64,000 bases of DNA from Adiantum capillus-veneris (GCA_014529385.2 CM043951.1:113382469-113446468); one strand, 5' to 3'; positions 1 through 12,505 are shown, counted from the first letter of the stretch. Numbers and translations: made by a program. Notes: generated by a model not told the origin, from the sequence alone.

Positions 1-131
1 AGGTGTGTTCCCTGTCTCGGCCAGGTGTGTTGTGTAAGCCGAGTGGTGCCCCATAGTGTGTGTGTGTATCTTCCCAAGAGTGTGTGTCGGGTCGTTATAG
101 AGGCGCTGTGTGTGTTTTCATCCCGCTCACA
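1..131 (+). repeat. 5' LTR (3' end only) of element A
   Basis: Identical over 131 bases to 7599-7729 and ending in CA just before a primer-binding site. The rest of the LTR is left of the window. Confidence 0.88.
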
Positions 132-137
132 TTCTTT

Positions 138-155
138 TGGCGCCCCCACTGAGGA
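138..155 (+). other. Primer-binding site of element A
   Basis: TGGCGCCCCCACTGAGGA begins 6 bases after the LTR end. The TGGCGCC start is the one used by plant Tat and Athila elements primed by tRNA-Asp-like tRNAs. The bases after it differ from the sites at 32637 and 57623, so the exact primer tRNA is not certain. Confidence 0.7.
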
Positions 156-172
156 TCTTCTTCGAGTACCTT

Positions 173-300
173 CTGCTTCGAGCTTCGAGCTTCGAGCTTC
201 GAGATTGGGGATTACAGGTTACAGGTTACAGGTTACATGTTACAGGTTACAGGTTACAGGTTACAGGTACAGGTACAGGTGATTCACACAGGTACAGGTA
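173..300 (+). repeat. Tandem CTTCGAG and TTACAGG minisatellites in the leader of element A
   Basis: Four heptamers of the type CTTCGAG lie at about 173-202. They are followed by about nine copies of a TTACAGG-like heptamer at 209-270, then AGGTAC hexamers to about 300. They sit directly downstream of the primer-binding site. The unit is not the plant telomere repeat. Confidence 0.8.
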
Positions 301-1212
301 GCTGGAGTACAGTGATATACTAGCAGTGATGTCACTTGTAGTTGTTGTGGGTATGCATCACTTGGCGCCTATTTGAGCGCATTGTCTGTTGGATTGTACG
401 TTACTTGTGGAAATTGCCATTGTACGCATTTGTGGAGCCATACTTGGTTGTATTTGGCAGTCCCAGCCATTTCTGAGACTTGGTCTGGAAGATAGTCATT
501 TCTGAGACTTGACTATACGCGATTTGCATTAGCCTTCGTGTGAGGGTCGATAGCGTGAGGTTTTTATTGAGCTGGGGGATTCTCAAATGTAGAGATCCTT
601 TCGGTGATACAGGTAGCTGGAGCACCCTTTTGTGACCTCGCCATAGGCTATGTACTAGTGAGTCCTACTTGATGCTCGGGTTCTATTGTTGACAGTTTAT
701 GCATACATATACAGTCTATATTTTGGGTTCCTACTGCTCTATTTCTGGGGAAACTCTGCCAAAATTTTTCCAAGTTATGATGGCTGGTTTTTTGGTCTTT
801 TGAGCCATTTATGCTGTTATGCTGCTGAAATTTTGGCAAAATCAGAGGTTAAGTCAGGTGTTCCTTCTTGGGAGCTTCATGGTTGGCTTTAATGGATGAT
901 CAAAATGGCCCTCAATTCACTCCATTTCATTTAACTCAAAGAATCCAGATAAATGTTCATGTGTACAGGAAGATATTTTTCCAGTAGCGCATAGTCTTTA
1001 TGTTTGGGCCAAGAAGATTACGAGAGATCTTGGAATGTCCTTTGCCTGTTGTAATTCCGATGATCAACTATGAAAACTCGTTTGATGTGCATGTGTTTGT
1101 CCTTATCTAAAGTTGAGCTCCATTGAAGTTTCTGGGGATTGGGTAGTCAAAAGTTTTGGGTTCTTGCACGTGTGTTCAAAGGGGTTCTCAAAGCATTGAA
1201 ACTTGGGTAGCC

Positions 1213-4200
1213 ATGGCTTTCTCTTATCCGGAGTTTCATGGAAGAAGTGATGAAGATGTGGAAGAATTTTTGGAAAAGATGGAGTTTGCCTGCATTAGCA
1301 ACCAGATTCATGACCCTACGCAAATGTTACGCCTTCTCCAAATTTGTTTGAAGAGTGATGCACGAGTTTGGTCCAAGGCATTTGAAGAGGAGTTGCGTGC
1401 AGCGGATCCACCTGTAAGATTGAGTTGGGACAATCTAAGGCATGGATTGGAAGTGGAGTTTGTGAAGATAGAAGATCCTGACAAAGTGTGGCAAGAAGTA
1501 CAAGGTTTGGTGCAGAAGGAAGGTGAGCCAGTAGATGCGTACATACGTAAGTTTTCATTGGCATGGGAGTGAATGTGCAAGGCCTTAGCACCACAGGTAC
1601 CCCCGCCTGACATGATGAAGAAGGACAGGTTCTTAGCTGGTCTTTGGGAGAATATACGTTGGAGAGTGGAGCTAAAGAAGCCTAGCACATATGAAGATAC
1701 ACTAGAGGTAGCAAGGAACAAAGAGTGGAAGTTGAGGAAAATGAGCCAGTTAGGGGTGGAGTCTTTGCCAATGAGGTCTGAATTTCAGCCTATAGAATCT
1801 TTACAAGGTCGCATGTCAGGGGTTCATCACGAACCAGTCGTTTCTGTTACTACTCAGGTTATGCCAGCAGTGGTCACTACAGCAGTGCAAGATGATGAGC
1901 TAAGGCAAGACATGAGGCAAATGGTAGATTTGATGAAGAATCTCAGCCTAAACATGCTAGGTCAAGTGGGAAATAATCGAGGTCGAGGGAGGTATGCAAA
2001 TCAGCCAGGAGGTGAAGAAAGACCTAGGAATGGTGTTGGACAAAGCAATGGTAGGTTTTGGAGGCAGAAGCCCACCTGTTACAATTATGGAGAGTTGGGT
2101 CACATCAGCCCGCAATGTGATAATCCACCAAGGATAGGGGGAGACATGTATCCATTGCCAAGACAGGTGTTAACTAGGTCAAATGATTATGGCATCGAAA
2201 TTAAGGGAGACGAAGGAACCAGTGGACTGACCCAGGAGGAAAAAGGAAAGACAAAAGTGCTAAGTGTAGTCACCTTGGAGAAGGCATCAAAGCTAGAGGA
2301 TACATTAGTGATGCCTATTGGGAAGAGAACCACAGAGGAAAAGGAAGGAAGAAGTGCCCCAGGTCCTAGTAAGAAGAGAGGAAAGAGCCATGAAGGCGAG
2401 GATGTCAAGGCCAAGAGAAAAAGGAGAGCTCGTCGAAAGTTTCATGTTTCATATTTTCCACTAGGGGATGGGCAATTAAGCTATGACTTGAAGGAGGATC
2501 TGACGAGCAGGAAGGCAGATGTTACTTTTGGGCAGCTTATAGAGATGGTGCCTAAGCTAAAGCGACAGTGGAAGAGGATTGTTAACCCAATGGAGAAAGA
2601 GCCAGAGAGAGGTTCAGTAAAGGTGTTGGCAATGGATGAGCTACCAGACATTTGTCCAATAGTAGATGTGTGGCATAAAAGGAAAAATTTGGGACAAGGT
2701 TATGTGGATGGCGGAGCCCAAATATGTGTCATAACACACTCATGCGTTGAGAAGATGGGTCTCACAGTGGCTGGTGTGTCAGGTTTTCGGATCAGATTGG
2801 CAAACCATCAAAAAGTAAAATGCTTGGGTGTTGTAAAGAGCTTAGAAGTGGAGGCATATGATGCAAAGGCAGTGGTTGATTTTCATGTGATGCCAGCAGG
2901 GTTGGGAGCATATCCTATTATACTAGGCAGACCATGGTTACGTGTAGTGGGAGCTGTTCAAGATTGGCGACATGGTACGATTAGCCTCTATGGAAAGACA
3001 GGTACCAAGAAGCTTTATAATATGGACACAAGGAAACGATTAGAGGAGCTTTATGAAGATGAGGATGAGTCTAGTGATGAAGACTCTTCCATGGTGACAA
3101 ATGAGGACAGTGATAGCACTATGAGCAGTGATGAGGATGTTGATGTTGCATTTCTTTTGATGGACAAAGAAATACAGGAGTTTGGTTTAGTTGCATTTGT
3201 GAATGAGGTTGAAGATGAAAGTGAAGGGCCTTATGAAGTGATTGAAGGGCTGATGCAAACCAAGGTTGAGTTGTCAAAGAAGCAGGAATTGATGACACAA
3301 ATGATCAGTGGAGACCTCTCAACTATGGAGAAGGATATATATTTGCACATGCTGGCTAGTTTTCCTGATTTGTTCATTACTTCATATGAAGAGATCAGAG
3401 GGTTCAAGGGCGAAGAGATGCATATAGAGCTGAAAGAAGGTGCTAAGCCAGTGCGGCAAAGGCTAAGAAGCATGGGTCAAGAGCAAATGGAAGCCTTGCG
3501 AGAAGAGGTGGACAGGTTATTGAAGGCAGGGTTCATAGTCCCTGTGGAGACCACAGAATGGGTGAGTCCAGTAGTAGTCAGTCCAAAGAAGGATGGGAAG
3601 TGGAGGATTTGTGTAGATTTTAAACCCTTAAACGCAGCCACTAAGAAGAACCCATATCCTCTTCCATTCATTGATCAGATCTTGGATTCAGTGGCAGGTT
3701 ATGAGAGGTACAGTGTGTGTGATGGTTTTTCAGGCTATTTTCAATTGAAGATTGCTCTTAAAGACCGCACAAAGACAACTTTTATTACGCCATGGGGCTG
3801 CTATTGCTACACAGTATTGTCATTTGGGTTGTCAAATGGACCTTCCATCTATCAAGAGAGAGCGAATTGGGTGTTGGAACCATTCATTGGTAGTTGTGTT
3901 AAAGATTTTATGGATGACTTTTGTGTTTATACCAGTAGGGCTGAACACCATGAGAAGCTGCAGATGGTATTGGCTCGATATGATGAATGTGGAGGACAAC
4001 TAAATCCAAAGAAATGTCATCTAGAACAGCCAAGGGTGAAGTTATTGGGCCACATGGTGTCAGAAAATGGCATTGAGGCTGATCCAGACAAGGTTAAGTC
4101 TATTATTCTTCTTCCATCACCTACGAGTACGAAGCAATTGGAAACCTTTATACACAAAGTGACGTACATGGCAAGGTTTATTCCATTGTCTTCTCAGATT

Positions 4201-6555
4201 CTTTATCCATTACAACAAGTGGCAAAGCATGATCCATTGCAATGGGATGACAAGTGTGAAGAAGTGTTTCAAGAGGTGTTAGGGGGGTTGTCAGCCATGC
4301 AGGCTCCTGATTGGGAGAAAGTGTTTTATGTAAATCCATCAGTAGGGGATGATGCCATTGGAGCCATGCTATTGCAAAAGGGGAAGGGCAGCCATTATAT
4401 GAGGCCAGTGTATTGTGCAAGCCGAGTGAAGTTGGTAGCGGAGAGAAAGTTCTCGGAAGTAGAGCTAGTGATGGCCAGTGTAATATTTGCTTGTCGACGA
4501 TTTCGTCATTACTTGCTACCACGGCCTTTTGTTTTCTTGATGAGTTATGCCTTTTTGCCACAGTTAATTAATGTTACTAACATGTCAAATGTGGTGAAGA
4601 AATGGGTAATTGAGCTGCAAGAGTTTGAGTTCTCTTTTCTAGTGGGAGATAGTACAAGGGCTACCCTAGCTGATTTGTTGACCTACAAGGAGAATCCCCT
4701 TATTGTTAAGGAAGAGGTGGTGAGAAAGGTAGTTGAAGAAGTGCCACAAATCAGCAATGCACATGTGTTGTTCTTTGATGGTTCATACAGAAAGAGCCAT
4801 GATGCAGCTTCAGGGGGTATAGCACTTTATGATCCAGAGGGGAAGCTAGTATGCAAGAGAGGGTTCAAATTGGATGCTCATAGTAACAATGAGGTTGAAT
4901 ATGCTACTCTGGAAGCCGGATTACACATTTGTTTGAAGCATGGGGTTCGAAGGTTGAGCATAAAAGGTGATGCCTTGTTAGCGATGAAGCAAGTGCTGGG
5001 TGTGTGGAAGAGCAAGAACAGCTCATTGAAGGAAATGTGTTTCAGAATTAAAGGCCTGTTAAAAAAGTTTGAAGCATGGAGCATCAGACACATTGAACGT
5101 GCTCTAAATGGGGAGGCACATGAAGCAGCTCAAGGCATGATTGGGGAGCTATTTGTGTTGAGGACCAACTTACCTCTTTACCATGGTCGGGAAAGTTTGG
5201 CTCAAGAAGAGGAGTTTTTGCTAACAAGAATCATTCCAAAGGAGATTCAGAAGTCTAAGAAGTATGGCTTTGTGCGTAGAGCATACAAGTACAAATTGAT
5301 TGGTGATGTCTTATACATGAAAGGGGCTGATCTCGTGTTGAGACGTGTACCTTTGCGGGAGGAGCTTTACAGCGTGTTGGAAGAGAATCATGGAGGCGCA
5401 TGTGGTGGCCATTTTGCTCTAAAGATCACCTTGCATAAGATTTTGCAAGAGGGGTATGTATGGCCTAGTTTGCACAAGGATGTTCACCATTGGTGTAGGT
5501 CTTGAAATAGGTGTCAAGCATTTGGGAAGAGAGTGTTAAAGCCAGAGCTACGAAAAACCATTATGGCGTTTGATGTGTTTGAAAAGTGGGGGATTGATGC
5601 AATAGGCCCGTTACCTATCACAAGCAGGGGCAAAAGCTATATCTTGACGGCAGTGGACTATCTCTCTAGATGGGCAGAGGCTATAGCAGTAAAACAGATC
5701 ACTGCAAAGGATGTAGCAAAATTTGTGTATGATGAAATATGTTGCAAGTTTGGGGTGCCATTAGAGCTACTTTCAGATAAGGGGCCAGGATTTAGAGCTA
5801 AACTGCTAGACTTCTTATGCACAAAGATGAAGATTAGGCACCAGCATACCACTCCTTATTACCCGCAGTGTAATGGCTTAAATGAAAGATTCAATGGTGA
5901 GTTGGTACAAATTCTTTCTAAAGTGACAGAGCACCAAGGAAAGAATTGGGATTTGGAATTGCCTAGTGCATTATGGGCTTACCGTACTTCGGTGAAGACA
6001 GGTACAGGGTTTACTCCATTTCATTTGGTGTATGGAAAGGAAGAACTATTGCCTGTGGAGGTAGAGTTGCCTGCGGTCAAGATGTTAGAGAAGTTGCTTG
6101 GGCCGCCTAGTGATGCATTCAAAGAGAGGCTCTTGCAGTTACAAGAGGTCCAGTTGGATAGGATGAGCGCATTGGAGCATTATGGGCAGATGCAAGATAA
6201 GGCTTTGGCAAAGATAAATGAAAAGGTCAAAAGTAAGGGTATCAAGAAACATGACTTGGTTTTGCGCTACAACAGTAAGCTGGATAACACCTTCCAAAAG
6301 AAGTTTCAAATTAAGTGGGAACACCCTTTCAAGGTAGTGGAGTGTTTCCCAAATGGCACATATCAGCTGGCTAACCTGGATGGTGTTCTACATAAGTCAA
6401 GGGTAAATGGATTGCGTCTTAAATTGTATCATGCTAGATTGATGATGGTGGAGCAAGATGAACTGTCTGTGGAGCAAGCAATGTTGGTGAAGGATGAGGA
6501 GACCTGTGATGCGGCGAGTCTCATATCGCTGTTTACTGCTGCTGATCATGAATGA
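1213..6555 (+). pseudogene. Element A gag-pol polyprotein, one frame broken by two TGA stops
   Basis: I chose the ATG at 1213 because gag homology (MAFSYPEFHGRSDED) starts there; the upstream open frame has no ATG. The frame stays the same to 6555 and is broken only by TGA at 1570-1572 in gag and at 5503-5505 in integrase. Domains in order are: gag; one zinc knuckle at 2080-2122 with its second Cys replaced by Tyr (CYNYGELGH); aspartic protease with DGGA at 2707; reverse transcriptase with FMDD at 3907-3918; a degenerate gypsy RNase H near 4318-4680 whose first Asp is Asn; a second, archaeal-type RNase H from about 4771 (FFDGSY) to 5130; and integrase with HHCC and DDE motifs. The second stop replaces the first Cys of the integrase zinc finger (stop-NRCQ). 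No chromodomain follows. The two stops make this copy non-coding unless read through. Confidence 0.9.
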
Positions 6556-6561
6556 TCTAGC

Positions 6562-6576
6562 AGGTTAGGGGATGGG
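6562..6576 (+). other. Polypurine tract of element A
   Basis: AGGTTAGGGGATGGG lies 7 bases after the integrase stop and just before the likely 3' LTR start. It would prime plus-strand synthesis. The exact LTR start (a TG between 6573 and 6585) cannot be fixed because the 5' LTR start is outside the window. Confidence 0.55.
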
Positions 6577-6583
6577 CAAATTA

Positions 6584-7729
6584 TGTCAAGAGTTTTTTTG
6601 GAGCAAGGGATTGCGCATATGTACATACACATGCATGGTGCATCGAATAAAGGATTGCCCAATTTCCATACCCAGGTGGTTACGTGGGGCCCACATGTGT
6701 ACAGGTAGGACAGGGTGTACATAGTGCATCGATTTTCACTATTATCAGTACCATTGTGTTTTTTCTACAATAAGGAGGAGTTGGTAGCACGTAAAACTTC
6801 TCGAGGAAGCTATCCTCGGGCCGACGACATGAGGTAAGCAGGTGCGTCAGATGGCATCTAGTGGCGTCAGGAGGGCGAACGGGGTCAATATTTGCACGCG
6901 GATGAGGACGGACACAACGTGGGTGTTTTCTTGTGAGAGTTATGCAGAAAGGTTATCATTAGGACCACTTTTTGGGGCCACTTCACGTGGTTGGGAGACG
7001 CATTATTGAAAAGAAATGAGTGCCAGGTGTGCGGATGATGCAAAAAGGTGACAACTATGCACTACGAGGTCAGTTTTTGGCCTATTCGGGGTCCGTTTGA
7101 GGTCATCTAAAAGGCCAAGGGTGCCCAACTAATAAAGCTAACTATGGAAGCTGAAAAAACAGAGAGAAGACCAAAAAAAACGTGGAGAAGAGAGGAGGAA
7201 CAGCCGCAACTGTGTTTTTGGGGTTTTTGGAGCCTGTTTTGGCCGTAAACTGCTCATCCGAGGTCGGATTTGAGCACTTTGACATTGTAGACTAGGGTTT
7301 TGGGCCGTTCCAGACGCGATGGCGCTGTCCAGTTTTCCAAATTCCTCACTCTTTTTCTGCTGTTTTTGCTGTGTAAGTTTCTCCTATGATCGAAGCTTCT
7401 GCTCCAGTTTGTGATTGTATCTGGCTTATTTTACCCATATTGTGTGAGCTATTTGCCCCATTGGTGTTGGCCCAAGCTCATTTGTATCTAAACATCAGAA
7501 ATTCTCCCCTTTTGAGCTGAGTTTTTTGGGTGTGTGTGTGTGTGTGTATCTCTCTGTGTGGAGTGGGTAAACGGATCGTCTCTCTCCTCTCACTCCATAG
7601 GTGTGTTCCCTGTCTCGGCCAGGTGTGTTGTGTAAGCCGAGTGGTGCCCCATAGTGTGTGTGTGTATCTTCCCAAGAGTGTGTGTCGGGTCGTTATAGAG
7701 GCGCTGTGTGTGTTTTCATCCCGCTCACA
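6584..7729 (+). repeat. 3' LTR of element A
   Basis: About 1.15 kb without coding potential between the polypurine tract and the end shared with the 5' LTR. The last 131 bases equal bases 1-131. The end is rich in GT runs (about 7529-7548 and 7651-7665). Confidence 0.8.
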
Positions 7730-7784
7730 ACGCCATTTTTTTGTGCTTATATTTAAAACTAGTACTTAATCTCTCCCATACGAG

Positions 7785-10700
7785 GGGAGGAATCCAAAGA
7801 GCAAGAAAGTAATGAGACTTTAAGTTCCTCTGAAATGTGGCTCCATGAAGACGACGATCTAGACGATTGCCAACTCCTCCCAAGAGGAAATGATCAACAC
7901 ACAATCCTTCTCCTTATCACTCCGAAAGGGAAGAGCGGAAACAAAGGAAGAAAAGGGCAAGAAAGAGGTCACCCTCTTCTCCTTCTTCTTCACCTTCCTC
8001 CTCTTCCGATGAAAGCTATGGCTATTCTCCTAGAGAATACAAGAGGGGAGGACATCACAAATCATACCATGCATGGCGAAGGTCAGAAAAGCTCAAGAAG
8101 TTCAAAGAGGGAGGAAAGAGTATCTCTTTTCACCTATAATGGTACCTTTGGTGCCACCAGCAAAGGGTTGGCCTTCATCCAAAAATTTGATGCGGCCTTT
8201 GGAGATGAGGGCTTCATGGAGTCCTCCAAGCTACGCCATGTAGCTATGCACTTCCAAAAATCGTCTCGTATAATGGTGGGCTAGCCTTCATGGCAACGGC
8301 GAAGCCCCAAAGATATGGAAAACCCTATGAGGTTCCATCATGAAGCAATTCCTTGCAAGAGATGGAAAGGACAAAGTGCTTATCCAATGGCACACTTTGA
8401 AGCTTCTGACTCATGAGTCTATCCACAAATATGTAGACAAGTTTTGGGACTTACATCTCAAGGCTACTGTCTTCCAAAAGATAGACTTTGTCGAGCGAAA
8501 GCAACAGTTTTGTGCGGGATTACTTGAAGAGATGGCCGAGTATGTCAACTCTCAATGGCCTGGTTCTATCACCAAAGTAATCCATCACACCATGGTTGCT
8601 TCGTGCATCAATTTCCAACAAGGGGCTAGACGGAATGTCAAGCCCATGGAAAACAAAGACAAGAGTGATGCAAAGGGCAAAACCAATGCCCAAAATTCTT
8701 CCCAAGACAATTCCAACAACAACAACAATCGGTCCAAGGAGGGAGTTTACAAAGGTAAAAACAAACTCTCTCCTAAAGAGCTTGAAGCTATTTGCAAGGA
8801 CCATAAGTGTTTTAAGTGTGGGGAGCAAGGACATGGCTATCGTTCTTGCCCAAAGAGAAGTGCTCACAATGAGACTCCTAGAGCTTCCACCATTGAAGCT
8901 CCAAAAGAGGATGCTCATTGCAAAGCTTCACCTCTCTCCTATGCTTGGGGAAAGGTAAGAGAGCATGATGTCTTCATCTTGTTTGACCCTAGCTCTACTC
9001 ACAACTTCATATTAAATGGATTTGGCCACAAAGTTGGACATTCAAGATTTTGAGATGGGTGATACCGTAACGGCCGACACTGTTTTCAAGGGATAGCAAG
9101 CCTCCGTTACTCCCTTGATTGGGAATTTGAGGCTTCATGTCCAAAGCTATGTCAATAAAGAAGACTTTTTCACCTGTCCTCTCCAACATGCGGATGCTAT
9201 CATAGGGGCACCATGATTCAACCACATGGGTGCCAACATGAAGTTCCCTGAAAGGAGAATCTACTTCACCTACACAAAAAAGAACATGTATATAGATGCT
9301 AGTGAGTCTGGTCATACTACTCCAATTGTAAATCCTCTTGCTTTTGATAAATCAGTGAAGAGCTCAATTTATGCGTTCATGATTTTTGTCTAAGAGTCAC
9401 TAAAAGGTCCTAATGTTTCATGAAATGTAAATGATAGGAATCAAGAAGAGTTAGAATTGTCTAATTTTCTAAAAGGATTCCAAGATGTGTTCATCAATGA
9501 TATCCTTATGGACTTACCTCCAAAAAGAGGGGATGATGACCATCGAATTGAGGTCCTGCCAGGAAGCTCACCGCCTAACAAGCCTCCTTATCGAGTCAAC
9601 AAGAGGAGATCATGAGGCAAGTGAGAGAATTGGTTGACAAAGGATGGTGAGGCCTAGCTCCTCTCCCTTTTGTTCTCCAGTCCTTTCAGTGAAAAAGAAA
9701 GATGGTACATACCATATGTGTGTGGACTATCGAGCACTAAACCATATCACTATCAAAAGCAGATTTCCCGTGCCTCGAGTAGAAGATCTGTTTGATAAGC
9801 TATAAGGCTCTACCTACTTCAGTAGGATTGACCTTAAAAGTGGCTATCATCAAATAAGGATAGTGGATGAAGATATCCTAAAGACCGTGTTTTGTACAAC
9901 ATTTGGTTATTATGAATATCTAGAAGGGAATGTCCTAGCATATGAGAGCCGAAGGCTCAATACTGATGAACGAGTCTTGGGAATTTATGAGAAAGACCTT
10001 TTAGCTGTTTTACATGCCCTAGACACATGGAAGCACTATTTATTGGGGACTCCATTCATTTTACGAACATACCACCAAAGTCTCAAATACTTCATGACGC
10101 AAACCAAACTTTTTGCCAAACAAATGAGGTGGACAAATTTTCTTTCGCAATTTAATTTTCATATTGCTCACAATTGCGGGTAAGCACAATCAAGTGGTCG
10201 ATGCACTTTCACGAAGACCAAAAGTTAATGCAGTGTCTATAGCAATTCACAATGATCTATCTTCTATGATAGACGAGTATGCTATTGAGCATGACATCAT
10301 AGATATAATGTCAGCCCTTGCTTTGGGGAAGAAAGAGGAACCATTCACTTTGCAGGATGGTTATCTTCTCCACAACAATAGGCTATGTGTTACCCACTGC
10401 CTTCATGAGAAAGTCATGTATGAATCCCATGCTCCTCCCTATGAGGGGCATAGAGGCATTCAATCCACTCTCAGAGTAGTAGAGACGTATTTCTATTGGC
10501 CTACCATGAAAGTGGACATACAAGAGTATGTTTCAAAATGTGTGGTATGCCAAAAGACCAAGTATGATAGAGGGAAGAAACCTTGATTACTCCATCCATT
10601 GCCTATCCCAAATTCACCATGGGAGAGTATATCCATGGATTTTATCTTTGGATTACCCAGGTCTATCCATGGGAATATGGACAATAGTCAACAAGTTTAG

Positions 10701-11227
10701 CAAGCAAGCACACTTTATTTCTGTCAAAAAGACTATTAAGGCCCACCAAATTGCAACTCTCTTCATATTACAGATTTTCAAACATCATGGATTACCAACA
10801 TCCATCGTGTCAGATAGAGATTCTAGAATGACCAGCAATTTCTTGAAAGGTCTCGTTGAAAATCTAGGTACAAGATTGAATTTCTCTTTGGCCTATCACC
10901 CACAAACGGATTGGCTATCAACTCAAGTTGCCCAACCATTGGCTCATACACAATGCTTTTCATGTGAGCCTACTTAAGCCCTACAAAGGAGAGACACCAA
11001 GTGAACCAATTATTGAAGACCTTCCCAAAATCGAAGACCAACAAGAGGTGCTACAACCCGAAGCTATCCTTCAACATGAAGACAAGGTACTATGACATGG
11101 TAAGATTATCCGACGATATCTTATTAAGTTCAAAAATTATCCTTTTGAAGATGCTAGATGGATGCAAGGAATACAGCTTAAGGATAGTATGAACGTTGTC
11201 AGTGCTTACAATGCTATATTAGAGTAA
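7785..11227 (+). pseudogene. Element B gag-pol remnant with two internal deletions and many lesions
   Basis: Gag homology to P begins at 7785 (EESKEQESNETLSSSEM). After a frameshift near 8284 the frame 8340-9053 carries the end of gag, the zinc knuckle CFKCGEQGHGYRSC and the protease start FDPSSTHNFI. Reverse transcriptase starts near 9530 but is broken by stops. Near 9920 it jumps from the GYYEY region straight into RNase H (LAYESRRL), losing about 170 codons including the catalytic DD. Integrase HHCC and DDE parts run from 10164 to about 10910. A second deletion there joins AYHPQTD to the C-terminal integrase end. A chromodomain-like stretch (IRRYLIKFKNYPFEDARW) follows at about 11090-11160. 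It cannot be functional. Confidence 0.85.
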
Positions 11228-11660
11228 GCAAATGTACAAATTTCTTTTGAATGACCAATGTTTTTGTCTTATAAGACTAGTTCTCTTTGTATTATACACA
11301 AATTTGAATAGTTTGCATGCGTGCTTAGAATCATGTTTGTGATGACGAAGTCTCTCAAACACCAAGTGAAATTAGTCACTCTACTTGGGAGAATGAAATG
11401 GACTAAAGAATAGACATACTTGCGGCAGCTATGTCTCTCAAGCACCAAATGGATTAGTCATCCATCTTGGAAAGATGTTGTAGGGTAAAAAAGGATCCTC
11501 TACCCACTAAGAAAAATTGACTAATGAGTAAGGCTTTATCTCTTCTATCTCATAGTCGACGACGACTATGATTTCAAGAGAGAGGTTATGTCATAAAATC
11601 TAATATCTAACAAACCCAAATGATTTTCTCATATTTTACTGATCATTTAATGTGGGAGAA

Positions 11661-11791
11661 TAAACGAGAACAAGGGTTAGGATATAGACATGTGCTTACA
11701 TATCTATCTCAACACGGGGCCAATGGTAAAGGGACCCAAATGAGAGATGGTATGTCAAAGAGCAAGGCTAACAGACCTTAGGGTTGGCTTC
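11661..11791 (+). repeat. 3' LTR of element B, first segment
   Basis: It follows the polypurine-like tract TGTGGGAGAA, at the place that matches the LTR/polypurine junction of P at 51253/51254. The canonical TG start appears mutated to TA. The segment ends where the CACTA terminus begins at 11792. The region 11228-11650 before it is 3' untranslated DNA of B. Confidence 0.6.
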
Positions 11792-11830
11792 CACTACAAG
11801 AGGTACTTCACATTAGCGACGTTCGTAGTG

Positions 11831-11913
11831 CGACGCTCAAAAGTGAAAATCCACGGTGTCGCTATGGGCGTCGCTATTTTATTTGTTACATAGTGACCCT
11901 CATAGCGATGCCA
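11831..11913 (+). repeat. Left subterminal repeats of the CACTA element
   Basis: Several direct and inverted copies of a (G/T)CGTCGCTAT-like decamer lie here, for example GTGTCGCTAT, GCGTCGCTAT and the inverse ATAGCGATG. Such subterminal repeats are where CACTA TNPA-type proteins bind in known families. Confidence 0.65.
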
Positions 11914-11998
11914 ACAGGGGTTAAAAGTAAACTAAGAGCGCCAGAAACTCAGATCTCATATCTGAGTTTCGACACTCAAGCGAAAGAGGTAACCTCTC

Positions 11999-12016
11999 CA
12001 TCTCTCTCTCTTTCTT

Positions 12017-12052
<36 letters not shown>

Positions 12053-12172
12053 ACACACATGAGGAGAGCAAGGAGAGCTAGGTATGCTCCTTCCCTCTCC
12101 TCTCTTTCATGTTCCCTTCCCCTCTTCCTCTCTCTCTTCTTCCCTCTCTCTCTCTCTCTCACACACAGTGTC

Positions 12173-12228
<56 letters not shown>

Positions 12229-12346
12229 CATATGCATAAACAAAAAACACATACACACATGCATAAGCATACACACACACATTGAGAGAGAGAGAGAGAA
12301 ATTAAAGAGAGAGAATGAGAGAGAGAGAGAGATATAAAGCAAAGAG

Positions 12347-12402
<56 letters not shown>

Positions 12403-12456
12403 ACCAAAGAGAAAGAGAGGGGGAGAAGACGAAAAGAGAGAGGTAAGGGGAGAAAA

Positions 12457-12503
<47 letters not shown>
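11999..12503 (+). repeat. Microsatellite cluster (CT)n, (CA)n, (GA)n
   Basis: About 500 bp of CT runs, a (CA)n tract near 12022-12050 and several long (GA)n tracts (for example 12176-12224, 12350-12399 and 12461-12501). The long serine/leucine or arginine/glutamate open frames here are repeat artefacts. Confidence 0.95.

Positions 12504-12505
<2 letters not shown>

Larger units (their letters stand above)
1..7729 (+). mobile_element. Element A: Tat-type Ty3/gypsy LTR retrotransposon, 5' LTR cut by window edge
   Basis: The first 131 bases recur without a mismatch at 7599-7729, so they are the inner end of the 5' LTR and the outer end of the 3' LTR. Between them are a primer-binding site, a leader of about 1 kb, gag, protease, reverse transcriptase, a degenerate RNase H, a second RNase H and integrase, in the order known for the Tat lineage. 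The identical LTR ends suggest a recent insertion. The element interrupts element B, whose gag resumes directly at 7730. The matching target duplication on the left lies outside the window and cannot be checked. Confidence 0.9.

Noticed and set aside
12019-12459. Ser/Leu-rich and Arg/Glu-rich open frames up to 146 codons
   Set aside because: They are translations of CT/GA microsatellites, open in several frames at once.
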